Origin: Vibrio tasmaniensis 1F-187
GTDB lineage: Bacteria; Pseudomonadota; Gammaproteobacteria; Enterobacterales; Vibrionaceae
Reading direction: 5' to 3'
Assembly (NCBI RefSeq): GCF_000272405.2
Contig: NZ_AJZM02000348.1
Span: 1-28,428 of the forward strand
DNA length: 28,428 bases
Position 1 is the first letter of the stretch. Each line of letters starts with the position of its first letter. This document shows positions 15,635 to 23,221 of this stretch, in pieces. Position numbers and translations under genes: made by a program. The notes below the pieces were generated by a model that saw only the letters and a program-made list of their open reading frames with translations, searched no databases and was not told where the DNA came from.

Positions 15635-16153
15635 TTAAATCAGCCTAAATCGGTTCGTTTTCCACTCTAATCCATCAATCACACCTTCTTGGTACATGCC
15701 TCCCCAATCATAAAAGAACGGCGCAAACCCATGTCCACCGGTTAGGTGGGATAGAGTAATACACACCACCACAACCCCTGCGGAAATTGCATATTCGATA
15801 GGGTCACCGGTTCTAAATCGACCTCCAAACAGATGGAAGCGCCTATCACTGTAAGGCGAAAAAGGCACACCTGATACTGTCATCGCATCAGTCAAAATAT
15901 GGCTAACGCCACCCCAAGCAAATGCCATCCCGATCCCGTGATAATCCCAAACCAAAGTAAAGGCTAGGGCAGCCAGTAACCAATGCGTGAAAACATGTGT
16001 GGGGCCTCGGTGTTTGATATGTCGATTGCCAACCTTAAGTACGTATTCAAACCAATCAGGAGCAGTTGCACCTGCGACACACACAGCAACATGAGGAGGT
16101 GACACCACAGCACAAATCGCGCCAGCAATTAAGGTGTGATTGAACCATTTCAT
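15635..16153 (-). CDS. YdjM/DUF457-type membrane metal-dependent hydrolase
   Basis: 172 aa, several hydrophobic segments. The family signature is an N-terminal HTLIAGAICAVVSP, APDWFEY, and the His motif HRGPTHVFTHWLLAAL (about 47-62), followed by GGVSHILTDAMTVSG (about 80-94). These His/Asp residues define the DUF457 (YdjM, LexA-regulated in E. coli) family, predicted metal-dependent hydrolases in the inner membrane; activity is unproven. Its start overlaps the stop of the preceding gene (ATGA at 16150-16153), so it is the last gene of a translationally coupled operon 17611-15635. The family occurs in plasmid and phage neighbourhoods. Confidence 0.78.
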   Translation of the reverse strand: MKWFNHTLIAGAICAVVSPPHVAVCVAGATAPDWFEYVLKVGNRHIKHRGPTHVFTHWLLAALAFTLVWDYHGIGMAFAWGGVSHILTDAMTVSGVPFSPYSDRRFHLFGGRFRTGDPIEYAISAGVVVVCITLSHLTGGHGFAPFFYDWGGMYQEGVIDGLEWKTNRFRLI

Positions 16154-16899
16154 TGTGATTGGGTATCGGAAGTAGGACGGGGAAGGAAAGCGAGTTTTTG
16201 AAGATAACGGTTCATCTGGTCAGTATATGTGGCCTCACACATTGCCACCAAAGCTAAACGATGCTCAACGATTTTAGCTTCATGCGCCAAAACATCTCGA
16301 TGAGAAGAGGCCACCTTTTCAAGCAAAGCGACTTGCTCTGATACGTTCGCCACCCCTTTTTTCACTCTCAGTTGCGCTCTGGCCTCCAAAGAGAGATAAA
16401 GCCCCATTAAGCGATAGGCATAATTTCTATCAGCTAAGGATTGAGTAAAGCTTGCTACAGAGGTAGCTGTAGCGGTACGACGCTGATATTCCCATTGGCG
16501 CTCCCGAGATTGTTCAGTTGTGGAGTAGAGCGGCATTTTGCCAACTATTCCAATGTAATGCTCAGTTATCTCTGGCCAACCTTCAGGATCATACTCATCG
16601 ATGTTAGATTTCATGCCCGCAACCAAGTTTAAATCGAGCTTAAATTTACTCTTCTCTGGGTAGCACTTAAGTACAGTGTTAAAAATCGCATCCGGATCCA
16701 CTTTTGGTGCCGGCGTGAGGGCAGGGGTTGGGACATTATAGTGGGGAGCTTGACCTTTTAAAGTAGGGAGCTCGTAGGGCTTGATTTCTGGCGGTAGCAC
16801 CTCAGCTTCCTCCCAAGGCACACTAATACCCCAATCATTGGCATAGGCAGCACTGAACGCGCATAAACTAATCCATATAAGGAAAACATTAATCAGCAC
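16150..16899 (-). CDS. Secreted/periplasmic protein of unknown function
   Basis: 249 aa from a GTG start. Residues 1-20 are a signal peptide (LINVFLIWISLCAFSAAYA, cleavage before NDWG). The mature N terminus is proline-rich (about 25-70), then a helical domain (about 120-235) with long amphipathic helices, including one rich in Arg/Gln/Tyr (RERQWEYQRR) and a coiled-coil-like stretch. Two cysteines (about 79 and 217) could form a disulfide in the periplasm. It overlaps the ATPase gene upstream by 11 bp and the DUF457 gene downstream by 4 bp. I do not recognise the family; it resembles periplasmic subunits of pilus or conjugation assemblies in composition only. Confidence 0.75.
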   Translation of the reverse strand: MLINVFLIWISLCAFSAAYANDWGISVPWEEAEVLPPEIKPYELPTLKGQAPHYNVPTPALTPAPKVDPDAIFNTVLKCYPEKSKFKLDLNLVAGMKSNIDEYDPEGWPEITEHYIGIVGKMPLYSTTEQSRERQWEYQRRTATATSVASFTQSLADRNYAYRLMGLYLSLEARAQLRVKKGVANVSEQVALLEKVASSHRDVLAHEAKIVEHRLALVAMCEATYTDQMNRYLQKLAFLPRPTSDTQSQ

Positions 16900-17611
16900 G
16901 CGTCGACCTTCTTCCAGTACCTAACATCTGAAGCCCACCAATAACAGCGCCAGCTTCCCATGCACCGGCCACCACACACATCGCTACCATGAACCAAATC
17001 AAGGCTTTGGTCGTGTCGTAACTAACATCACTCTCTAAATTAATTCGCTGTGGAGCACGGCGCTCTACGATAGGCCGAAAAGAAGGAGGGAGCCTCCCTT
17101 CCTCGCTTGATGTCATTAACCAAACTTTGGAAGACAGTAAACATTTACGGGCTATTTGTGCTTTTCGGCCAGTCAGCTTATGAGCGTCATCAATAAAAAG
17201 TAAGGCTTGGGTGTCAAGAAGGTAATCAGCCAAGAGATCCGCCTTAAGCTGCAAGTTGAGCTTCCCCCAGGGCGTATAATCTTCTGATTGTACTTCTTTG
17301 TCTTGGTGCCATTTTGCAATGCCTTTCACCTCCACCCAACTTGATAAAGGCATCAGCCCCTCAAGTAAAATAGGTTGCGGCTTTTTCCCCCAGATTTCGT
17401 GTCGGCTATCCTTTAAGCGCATAAGCCAGCGGCTTTTACCTGAATCATGAGCTCCCGTAATTAACTGACACTCCTTCCGGCGCAAGCTGGTTTCTTTACG
17501 ATCACGACTTGGCGCAAAGCGTCTTGGTGCATCAACAATCAATGGTGTCACATAACGTGTTCCATCTCTTCGCACTCGTTTATGATCGGTTCTGAGTTTC
17601 AAAAATCGCAT
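16889..17611 (-). CDS. Membrane-anchored P-loop ATPase
   Basis: 240 aa. Walker A is GAHDSGKSRW (about residues 53-62), Walker B is ALLFIDDAHK (about 136-145) and a sensor-like WLMTSSEEGRLPPSFRPIVE follows, all in one compact AAA-type domain. Near the C terminus (about 203-228) is one hydrophobic helix (ALIWFMVAMCVVAGAWEAGA), so the protein is tethered to the membrane with a short basic tail. The N terminus is strongly basic (RTDHKRVRRDGTRY). The layout, ATPase plus C-terminal helix followed by a secreted protein, recalls the Zot/pI assembly ATPases of filamentous phages, but the sequence lacks a clear Zot signature. First gene of the three-gene operon. Confidence 0.75.
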   Translation of the reverse strand: MRFLKLRTDHKRVRRDGTRYVTPLIVDAPRRFAPSRDRKETSLRRKECQLITGAHDSGKSRWLMRLKDSRHEIWGKKPQPILLEGLMPLSSWVEVKGIAKWHQDKEVQSEDYTPWGKLNLQLKADLLADYLLDTQALLFIDDAHKLTGRKAQIARKCLLSSKVWLMTSSEEGRLPPSFRPIVERRAPQRINLESDVSYDTTKALIWFMVAMCVVAGAWEAGAVIGGLQMLGTGRRSTRAD

Positions 17612-17725
17612 TCTATTCCGTCCTTACTTGTCCAGAATAAATCACCGTATTAGAAACTGAAAAAACCAAATAGCTCATTTCGAGCTTGTTCAAAACTCCA
17701 TGTAATTGACATGTTTATAAGCAAA

Positions 17726-17962
17726 TTAAAAGTAAATTATTGAGCGAAGAACTGCTGTAAAAATCGCACAACGAAAAAAATTTTCATGTGAAACATAGGG
17801 GTAAACAACAAGGACAAGAGGCACAACAACGACCCAATAACCATATGCACGAATAATACGGTCATTTAATTCGTTCACATTTATGACAGGCAATAAAATT
17901 CTTATGACGGGCTGGGTGATGCAACACAAAAACGTTAACATCAACCAAAGACCATCTTTCAT
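17726..17962 (-). CDS. Possible small membrane protein
   Basis: 78 codons with two strongly hydrophobic stretches (residues about 4-25 and 43-58, GYWVVVVPLVLVVYPYV). It lies just upstream of, and in the same direction as, the ATPase operon. No good ribosome site precedes ATG 17962, and a competing plus-strand frame covers part of it. I do not recognise it. Confidence 0.4.
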   Translation of the reverse strand: MKDGLWLMLTFLCCITQPVIRILLPVINVNELNDRIIRAYGYWVVVVPLVLVVYPYVSHENFFRCAIFTAVLRSIIYF

Positions 17963-18610
17963 TTTATTGTTGGTTTTTCAGTCTCATACTTCATCAAGCG
18001 CGTATTTATACGACAGATTAATTAGGGCTGGGCATAGTCGCTTGGCTCGCCACACCATTGCAGGTCAAGACGTCACTCTTTCCCCTTTCTAAATAAGTTT
18101 GTGTACTACTTTATCAATCTTCTTATCTAGCGAATTCATCACTGAGAGCTTGTTTGTATCTAAATCCATGAACCTAGATTTAGCGTGTCCCCGTCTAGAC
18201 ACTATGACACTGTCACTTACTATTTCTTTTACTAAGCCTAAAAACTTAGTTCCACCCATTTATTTTATATCGCTGGCGATCACCCGCAACGATCAGGGTA
18301 GTAAGACCCTAAAACACGAGTACACAATAAAAAGTTAATGGATCAAATAAGAAAGTAATAAGAAATCAAGCGATCAAAAATCCATAGATTAATGAAGATA
18401 AACATATCAATTACATGCGATTAGTGACAAACATAAAGTAATTTTAAAGCTAGATGTTAGAGTATTAACACTTACTTAACGAGCAACATCAAAGCTCTCT
18501 AGAGATTTGATGTTGCTTGTGAAGTCACCGACTGAACCTGAGTGAAGTTGGTATTATTGTAAAACTAGATCCTAAAGGTTCTAGTTTCTTAGTAGTCACC
18601 TAAAAGTATA
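17963..18610. other. Non-coding region left of the origin, with dyads
   Basis: No convincing gene. Positions 18482-18493 and 18506-18517 (AGCAACATCAAA / TTTGATGTTGCT) form a perfect 12-bp stem with a TCTCTAGAGA loop that is itself palindromic. Positions 18562-18569 and 18580-18587 (AAACTAGA / TCTAGTTT) form a second perfect 8-bp stem ending in a T-rich tract. They lie right before the iterons and may be a terminator that insulates the origin, or part of a control RNA. Confidence 0.45.
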
Positions 18611-18963
18611 GACATTTACCGAAAATATATTGATATTTACCGATTAATTATAAACATTTACCGATGAAATATTAATATTAGACGATCTTACATATAAACA
18701 TTTACCGAACTTAAGCATTAACATATCAACATTAACCGATCTAAATGACGGGTAAGATCATAATTTAATGATAATTAATGATCTTTGGATCAGATTGATG
18801 GAAAAACAAACAAAAACTATAGCTCATCAGTAATCCTATCTTAAGTTTGATCTTTTAGAATCAAGTAAACATTTACCGAAGTAAGTAGTTATTTACCGAT
18901 ATTTATACATAATTTATGTGATGAGCTATAGATATTTGCCGAAATCATATAGACATCTACCGA
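18611..18963 (+). repeat. Iteron array / replication origin (oriV)
   Basis: Ten direct copies of a 12-bp unit, consensus RACATTTACCGA, start at 18611, 18632, 18653, 18674 (degenerate), 18697, 18728, 18868, 18888, 18931 and 18952. Spacing is mostly 20-23 bp, two helix turns, or about twice that. A gap (18740-18867) splits them into groups of six and four; it is AT-rich and holds a cluster of GATC sites, suitable for strand opening and Dam control. The array lies directly upstream of the initiator gene, as in iteron plasmids. No clear DnaA box was seen. Confidence 0.9.
18817..18931. repeat. 13-bp inverted repeat bracketing iterons 7 and 8
   Basis: CTATAGCTCATCA (18817-18829) and TGATGAGCTATAG (18919-18931) are perfectly complementary and enclose 89 bp that contain the first two iterons of the second group. 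This could extrude as a large stem-loop or mark an operator pair for the initiator. Confidence 0.7.
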
Positions 18964-19019
18964 AGTTGATGAGGTAAGTAAGGTTATCTGTTAAAATGAT
19001 ACTATCGCACTCTTAGGTA

Positions 19020-20051
19020 ATGATCATGACGTTATCATCCAACTCTAACCTGACAGTTATTAATGAAGAGGACCGAAAGAATCGGTTTATCTCATCGATT
19101 CTTTTCTCTAGAGCAACCATCTTTCACCCTGCATCTCGTTTAACTTCTACGATGCAGTCAAAACTGATTCAAATCGCTCAAAGTGGTGGCACTGATCCAA
19201 ATCACCCACTAGAAAGTGTGAATATTAATAGTTATGGAAAGAATTTCAGAGTTGATCTGCATGTAGATTATCTACTACAGCCTCATCGCGATATCCTCGA
19301 AACTATGCTGGCCTACGCTCAAACGATTCAATTAGATGATGCTTCTTATGAAGCCGGCGCACGTTTAACCTGGTCTCAGGTGTACCAAACCATTTCTGAT
19401 GGTGAAATATCAGATACTCAACAAGATGGCTTCGACTCTTTTATTGACCGAGACGCGACCGTTTTATCAATGAGTATGTATGAATTAGCAACCCGAATGG
19501 GCATGGCGACCACTCGCGCGAACTACGATCAAATTGAACGCCGCATTACTCAATTAGCAACGGCTCACTTAGTGATAAATGAGCTTGATGAAGAGCAGAA
19601 CGTAATTGGCAAAAAGCCATTAGAGTTTGTTCAAGATTACCGTTTTTATTGTGACCGAAGTAAATTTAAAACAGGCCGTAAAAACAGTAAGAACCTCACT
19701 AACCATGTGTTCTTAGTTCCTGACATGCGTCTGCTGCAGGCGATACGCGACCATGGCTATTATTACCGATTAGAACAGCACAAAATGACCAACTACAGTA
19801 AACCGTCTGTTCGTTCATTCTTAAAATACATTACCACGCATAAAGCTGAGTTCTTACACAACAAGAAGTTTGAGTGGGCACTCGATAGCTACATTCAATC
19901 TATTGCTTCGAAGGTCAGCCATAGTTTCCGTAGTGATCTCAGAAAAGATTTGTTGGCCAATGCCGTTCAAATTGAAAAAGACTTCAGCCTTCAATTTCGC
20001 GATGTGGGTAATGGCATACAGATATTCTACATTGGGGAGGGTGAATCATGA
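19020..20051 (+). CDS. Plasmid replication initiator (Rep, iteron-binding)
   Basis: 343 aa (341 from ATG 19026, which has the better AGG spacing). It follows the iteron array by 56 bp, in the orientation expected for an initiator that binds its iterons and autoregulates. Two winged-helix-like regions can be inferred: about 145-205 (MSMYELATRMGMATTRANYD, then ERRITQLATAHLVINEL) and about 235-320 (MRLLQAIRDHGYYYRL, SVRSFLKYITTHKAEFL). I cannot assign it to a named Rep family with confidence; similar proteins occur on Vibrio plasmids. It overlaps the helicase gene by 4 bp (ATGA at 20048-20051), so the two are co-translated and likely act together at the origin. Confidence 0.85.
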   Translation: MIMTLSSNSNLTVINEEDRKNRFISSILFSRATIFHPASRLTSTMQSKLIQIAQSGGTDPNHPLESVNINSYGKNFRVDLHVDYLLQPHRDILETMLAYAQTIQLDDASYEAGARLTWSQVYQTISDGEISDTQQDGFDSFIDRDATVLSMSMYELATRMGMATTRANYDQIERRITQLATAHLVINELDEEQNVIGKKPLEFVQDYRFYCDRSKFKTGRKNSKNLTNHVFLVPDMRLLQAIRDHGYYYRLEQHKMTNYSKPSVRSFLKYITTHKAEFLHNKKFEWALDSYIQSIASKVSHSFRSDLRKDLLANAVQIEKDFSLQFRDVGNGIQIFYIGEGES

Positions 20052-20962
20052 TCACTCAATCTCTTGATAGCTTGATGGCTTCACCTGCTAGTCAAAACTT
20101 AAGTTTCAGCTTAAAAGGTTTACTTAAAGGACATGTAGGCATGTTAATTGCCGCGCCTAACGTTGGTAAGTCTCACCTAGCATTGTGTATTGCAATGGAA
20201 CACGCTTCTTCAATGTCTTTACTCGGGATGAGCGCGGCTGATAAACCCGCAAAAACCTTAGTACTGAGTTCAGAAGATAGTGCCGGTGTCATCCAGTCTC
20301 GGATGAAAGAAAAGCTGGCTAATTGCACAGCCACTATAAAGTCAGAGCTAAAAAACAATCTCCACTTTCTAACGGATATTGAACCGATAGTGATCCCACC
20401 CGATAGCTCGGTCCAAGAACAGGCAGAACATAAGCAGTATTTAGATCAACTCAAGCAAACCTTCTCGGAATTCGACTTAGTGATAGTGGATACGGTGACG
20501 GAATCAATAGGCCGTTGTGAAGAGGTAAAACACGATCGCTTAATCAAAAATGTTTTTCAGGGTCTTGCCAGTGAATCAGGCGCCAGTTTGTTGCTTGTTC
20601 ACCATGTGAATAAAGATGAAATCCGCGGTAACCAAGAAATTACTATGGCCTCAGGTGCAGGTTTAACGTCGATAATGCGATTAACAAAGTGCTTATTTAC
20701 GTTAAAGAGAAACAAAGAATCGTTGTCGATTAAATACCTTAAGAGCAATTACTTACCTGAAAATGAAAATCAAGAGTTCGTGGTTGAAGTGAGACAAAGC
20801 CTCACTATTAATCCACAGGTCTTCAGTTTGAAATCTAAGGCGTCTAAGCCCGCGCGCTCAGCGCAAAGTATTAAGCAGAGCCCTAAAAAAATCACGCTGC
20901 CAGGGACTATTCCAGAACAAGAAGAAATTGAAGAGCGTAAAAACCTCAGGGACGTTTTGTAA
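20048..20962 (+). CDS. RepA-type replicative helicase (RecA-fold, AAA_25)
   Basis: 304 aa. Walker A is AAPNVGKS (about 35-42) directly after GHVGMLI; Walker B is FDLVIVDTVTES (about 137-148); LLLVHHVNKD (about 178-187) carries the histidines typical of RSF1010 RepA-like hexameric helicases and related DnaB/RecA-fold proteins; a TMASGAGLTSIMR block follows. In RSF1010-type replicons such a helicase opens the origin with the initiator. The C-terminal 50 residues are basic and low-complexity (SKASKPARSAQSIKQSPKK). It is encoded with the initiator, and a strong terminator follows at 20981-21007, closing the replication operon. Confidence 0.85.
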   Translation: MITQSLDSLMASPASQNLSFSLKGLLKGHVGMLIAAPNVGKSHLALCIAMEHASSMSLLGMSAADKPAKTLVLSSEDSAGVIQSRMKEKLANCTATIKSELKNNLHFLTDIEPIVIPPDSSVQEQAEHKQYLDQLKQTFSEFDLVIVDTVTESIGRCEEVKHDRLIKNVFQGLASESGASLLLVHHVNKDEIRGNQEITMASGAGLTSIMRLTKCLFTLKRNKESLSIKYLKSNYLPENENQEFVVEVRQSLTINPQVFSLKSKASKPARSAQSIKQSPKKITLPGTIPEQEEIEERKNLRDVL

Positions 20963-20980
20963 GCGACCTCTCACACTTTC

Positions 20981-21007
20981 AAACAGCACCGACATTCGGT
21001 GCTGTTT
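20981..21007 (+). terminator. Terminator of the replication operon
   Basis: AAACAGCACCGA (20981-20992) and TCGGTGCTGTTT (20996-21007) form a perfect 12-bp stem with a CAT loop, continuing into a T run (21005-21011). Confidence 0.88.
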
Positions 21008-21099
21008 TTTTATCTGACTCTGTTCGCACTCTTTGTTACCCGTCCATATTTTTTCGCTCAGCTTGTCCAGTTTGGATCGCCTTTAGTTGAGGAGGAAGC

Positions 21100-21711
21100 A
21101 TGGCGAACTACGCGTATTTAAGAGTCTCATCAGACAGCCAAGATGTGGCAAACCAAAAGCACGGGATCTATGACTACACCAATAAGGTTGGGATAGGTAA
21201 TTTGGTGTTTGTTGAAGATGTGGTGACGGGAAAGAAAAAATGGCGGCAACGTAAATTAGGTGCGTTAGTGGAGGGCATGACGAGCGGAGATTGCATCGTA
21301 TTTGCTGAAGTCAGTCGAATTGCGCGTTCTACTTTACAAGTGCTTGAGGTTCTCGAAGTGTGTATGGAAAAGAAGATCAATGTCTATATCGCCAAACAGA
21401 ATTTGCAGCTAGATGGTTCAATGCAATCTCGCATAACCGCAACGGTGCTAGGACTTGCGGCAGAGATAGAGCGTGAGTTTATCTCGATGAGAACAAAGGA
21501 AGCGCTTGCCGCTAGAAAGAAAAATGGCATGATTCTCGGAAGACCAAAGGGCCAAGCTGAGAAGCTGAAGCTCGATGTTAAACGTGAACAAATAGAGAAG
21601 TATTTAAAGATGGGCTTGGGGATTCGTCCCACAGCCAAATTGATCGACGAAGCGCCGAGTACGCTGCGTGACTACATGAAGCGACGCGGGTTAACCCTTA
21701 AATTAGCTTAA
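21100..21711 (+). CDS. Serine recombinase (resolvase/invertase family)
   Basis: 203 aa. The catalytic serine is in YLRVSSDSQD (residues 6-15), and the family RIARS-type block (SRIARSTLQVLE) and the long E-helix (AAEIEREFISMRTKEAL) follow; GRPKGQ (about 148) marks the hinge to a C-terminal helix-turn-helix. Such enzymes resolve plasmid multimers or invert DNA. AGGAGG precedes ATG 21100. It differs from the second recombinase at 22495 and no paired recombination site was found next to it. Its last codons lie within an 11-bp perfect inverted repeat (21691-21718) shared with the convergent toxin gene. Confidence 0.9.
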   Translation: MANYAYLRVSSDSQDVANQKHGIYDYTNKVGIGNLVFVEDVVTGKKKWRQRKLGALVEGMTSGDCIVFAEVSRIARSTLQVLEVLEVCMEKKINVYIAKQNLQLDGSMQSRITATVLGLAAEIEREFISMRTKEALAARKKNGMILGRPKGQAEKLKLDVKREQIEKYLKMGLGIRPTAKLIDEAPSTLRDYMKRRGLTLKLA

Positions 21712-21718
21712 GGGTTAA
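21691..21718. terminator. Bidirectional hairpin across two convergent stop codons
   Basis: TTAACCCTTAA (21691-21701) pairs perfectly with TTAAGGGTTAA (21708-21718). The hairpin includes the final codons and stops of both the recombinase (plus) and the toxin (minus). Confidence 0.55.
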
Positions 21719-22017
21719 GAGAGTTGTGAAAAGTGCTTGGCAGGTGACATGTGCTTACCAAGAACGGCTGCAATCACAATGTGATTTTGCTTTTGGATGT
21801 AATAAATCACATGGTGCTTTAAAGGAAACCGGAAGTAGTTTTTTCCCAGTTCAGAAACTTCTATGCCAAGCAGCTGGTTGTTCGCCAGTAATTCCATTGA
21901 TTGCTTGAGCTCTGAAAAGTAAGTCGTCCATTGTGTTTGCCCCCATCGCTCTAATGTATAGCGACGAATCTCAATGAGATCAGATTGCGCTGCAGAAGAA
22001 AGCTTGTAGTGCATCAT
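21715..22017 (-). CDS. RelE/ParE-family toxin
   Basis: 100 aa. The pattern YKLSSAAQSDLIEIRRYTLE, then WGQTQWTTYFSELKQSMELL and a FRFPLKHHVIYYI block ending in IVIAAVLGKHM is the ParE branch of the RelE fold; ParE toxins poison DNA gyrase, RelE cleaves mRNA at the ribosome. ParE is favoured by the N-terminal AQSDLxEIrrYT and C-terminal VLGxxM patterns. It is translationally coupled to the antitoxin: its ATG at 22017 shares a base with the antitoxin stop (TTAATG). With the antitoxin it would maintain the plasmid by post-segregational killing. Confidence 0.9.
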   Translation of the reverse strand: MMHYKLSSAAQSDLIEIRRYTLERWGQTQWTTYFSELKQSMELLANNQLLGIEVSELGKNYFRFPLKHHVIYYIQKQNHIVIAAVLGKHMSPAKHFSQLS

Positions 22018-22277
22018 TAATCAAATTTACCTTGGTTAAGTGCGTTCATGAAGTCGTTACCGTCGACCAGGTTATCTGATAGAGCATCGGCCTCTGCTTG
22101 TTCGAAGCGTGATTTCACCACCATCAATTTGAGTGCTTCAAGTTGTTCATATTCTTCACAAGACATCATCACCGCAACGGGTGAGCCGTTCTTATTAATT
22201 TGTACAGGTTCACGTTGAACCTTCATCAGTAAGTCACCAAATTTGGTTTTAGCTGTATTAGCAGTAAGTGATTGCAT
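22017..22277 (-). CDS. Phd/YefM-family antitoxin
   Basis: 86 aa from ATG 22277, which has AAAAGGAG correctly spaced upstream; a longer frame to 22391 lacks a ribosome site and carries family-foreign sequence. The N-terminal MQSLTANTAKTKFGDLLMKV, then PVQINKNGSPVAVMMSCEEY, is the Phd/YefM DNA-binding and dimer domain. The acidic C-terminal tail (about 55-86) is the part that neutralises the toxin. It precedes the toxin gene and presumably represses its own promoter. Confidence 0.92.
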   Translation of the reverse strand: MQSLTANTAKTKFGDLLMKVQREPVQINKNGSPVAVMMSCEEYEQLEALKLMVVKSRFEQAEADALSDNLVDGNDFMNALNQGKFD

Positions 22278-22362
22278 AATATTCTCCTTTTCGTTCATTA
22301 TAAACGAATCGAACGATTTAACCAATTTGTATGATTCTGTGATTGAAGGTAATCTGATGTAG

Positions 22363-22483
22363 TGTCCATAAAGGTGTAACTTTGTGGACATTACTTGTTA
22401 CCCATCTCAATACTGTCCAATTAGTCTTCTAAATATAAAGTGAACATGTACACTAAAGTTAACCAATCTTAATGTTCACTTTA
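22363..22483 (+). other. Candidate res site of the downstream resolvase
   Basis: This 121-bp non-coding stretch, directly upstream of the resolvase, has three dyads with shared TGT(C/T)CA half-sites. Site I: 22363-22390 (28 bp, TGTCCATAAAG and CTTTGTGGACA, one mismatch). Site II: 22414-22446 (TGTCCAATTAG and TAAAGTGAACA). Site III: near 22459-22483, ending in TGTTCACTTTA. Number, order and lengths (28, about 33, about 25 bp) follow the Tn3-type res layout, with crossover expected in site I. Confidence 0.7.
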
Positions 22484-22494
22484 AGGCACCTCTC

Positions 22495-23040
22495 ATGAAA
22501 ATTGGCTATGCCCGTGTCAGTACCCAAGACCAAACACTTGATGTTCAGATTGAGCAGCTTAAGGCGATTGGCTGTGACAAAATTTACCAAGAACAAGCGA
22601 GTGGTAAATCTTCCGATCGAGAACAGCTTAACCTGTTGCTCGATTTTGCGAGGGAAGGGGACGTGATTCACGTTACCAAAGTCGACCGCATTGCTCGTAA
22701 TACTATCGATGCGTTGCAAATTGCCGATCAGCTCGCAGCAAAAAAAGCCGGCTTAGTTTTTCATGATTTAGGCGACTTAGACATTAATAGCGATGTCGGT
22801 CGAGTAATTTATACCACCATTTCGGCGTTCGCAGAGATGGAAAGAAAACGAATTTTACAGCGCTGTAATGAGGGTAGGGAGCGCGCGCGATCTGAAGGGA
22901 GGCACCTCGGTCGATTTCCTGATAAGACGCTTCACCAACGCATTCAAGAGCTTGCAGAGCAAGGTATGAACAAGCACGCGATAAGTAAAGAGTTAGGATG
23001 CAGTCGAACGACAGTGTATAAGGTTTTAGAAAAGGCCTAA
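22495..23040 (+). CDS. Tn3-type serine resolvase
   Basis: 181 aa, the usual TnpR length. Catalytic serine in YARVSTQDQ (residues 5-13), VDRIARNTIDALQ (about 64-76), the E-helix around AFAEMERKRILQRCNEG and a C-terminal helix-turn-helix (GMNKHAISKELGCSRTTVYK, about 157-176). Together with the res site it would resolve plasmid dimers. There is no transposase in the window, so this is a stand-alone multimer-resolution module or the relic of a Tn3-family element. A perfect terminator follows. Confidence 0.93.
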   Translation: MKIGYARVSTQDQTLDVQIEQLKAIGCDKIYQEQASGKSSDREQLNLLLDFAREGDVIHVTKVDRIARNTIDALQIADQLAAKKAGLVFHDLGDLDINSDVGRVIYTTISAFAEMERKRILQRCNEGRERARSEGRHLGRFPDKTLHQRIQELAEQGMNKHAISKELGCSRTTVYKVLEKA

Positions 23041-23042
23041 AC

Positions 23043-23074
23043 GCAAAAAAGGCACCGTAAGGTGCCTTTTTTGC
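23043..23074 (+). terminator. Intrinsic terminator after the resolvase
   Basis: GCAAAAAAGGCACC (23043-23056) pairs perfectly with GGTGCCTTTTTTGC (23061-23074) around GTAA; the T run is part of the stem. Confidence 0.92.
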
Positions 23075-23221
23075 AATTCAATGGCTTACTTTATTCGACC
23101 ACAGAATCTTCTATGCATACTAATTATGAAACAGTGAACTATGTATGCGTTCATTAAGTGTTATACTAGCTGAAAATTAATAATAATCAAGAAAATTTAG
23201 ATGAACTCTTGAGAAAATAAC

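Noticed and set aside
18099..18338. 79-codon plus-strand frame
   Set aside because: No ribosome site and no recognisable pattern; the region is more likely control DNA left of the origin.
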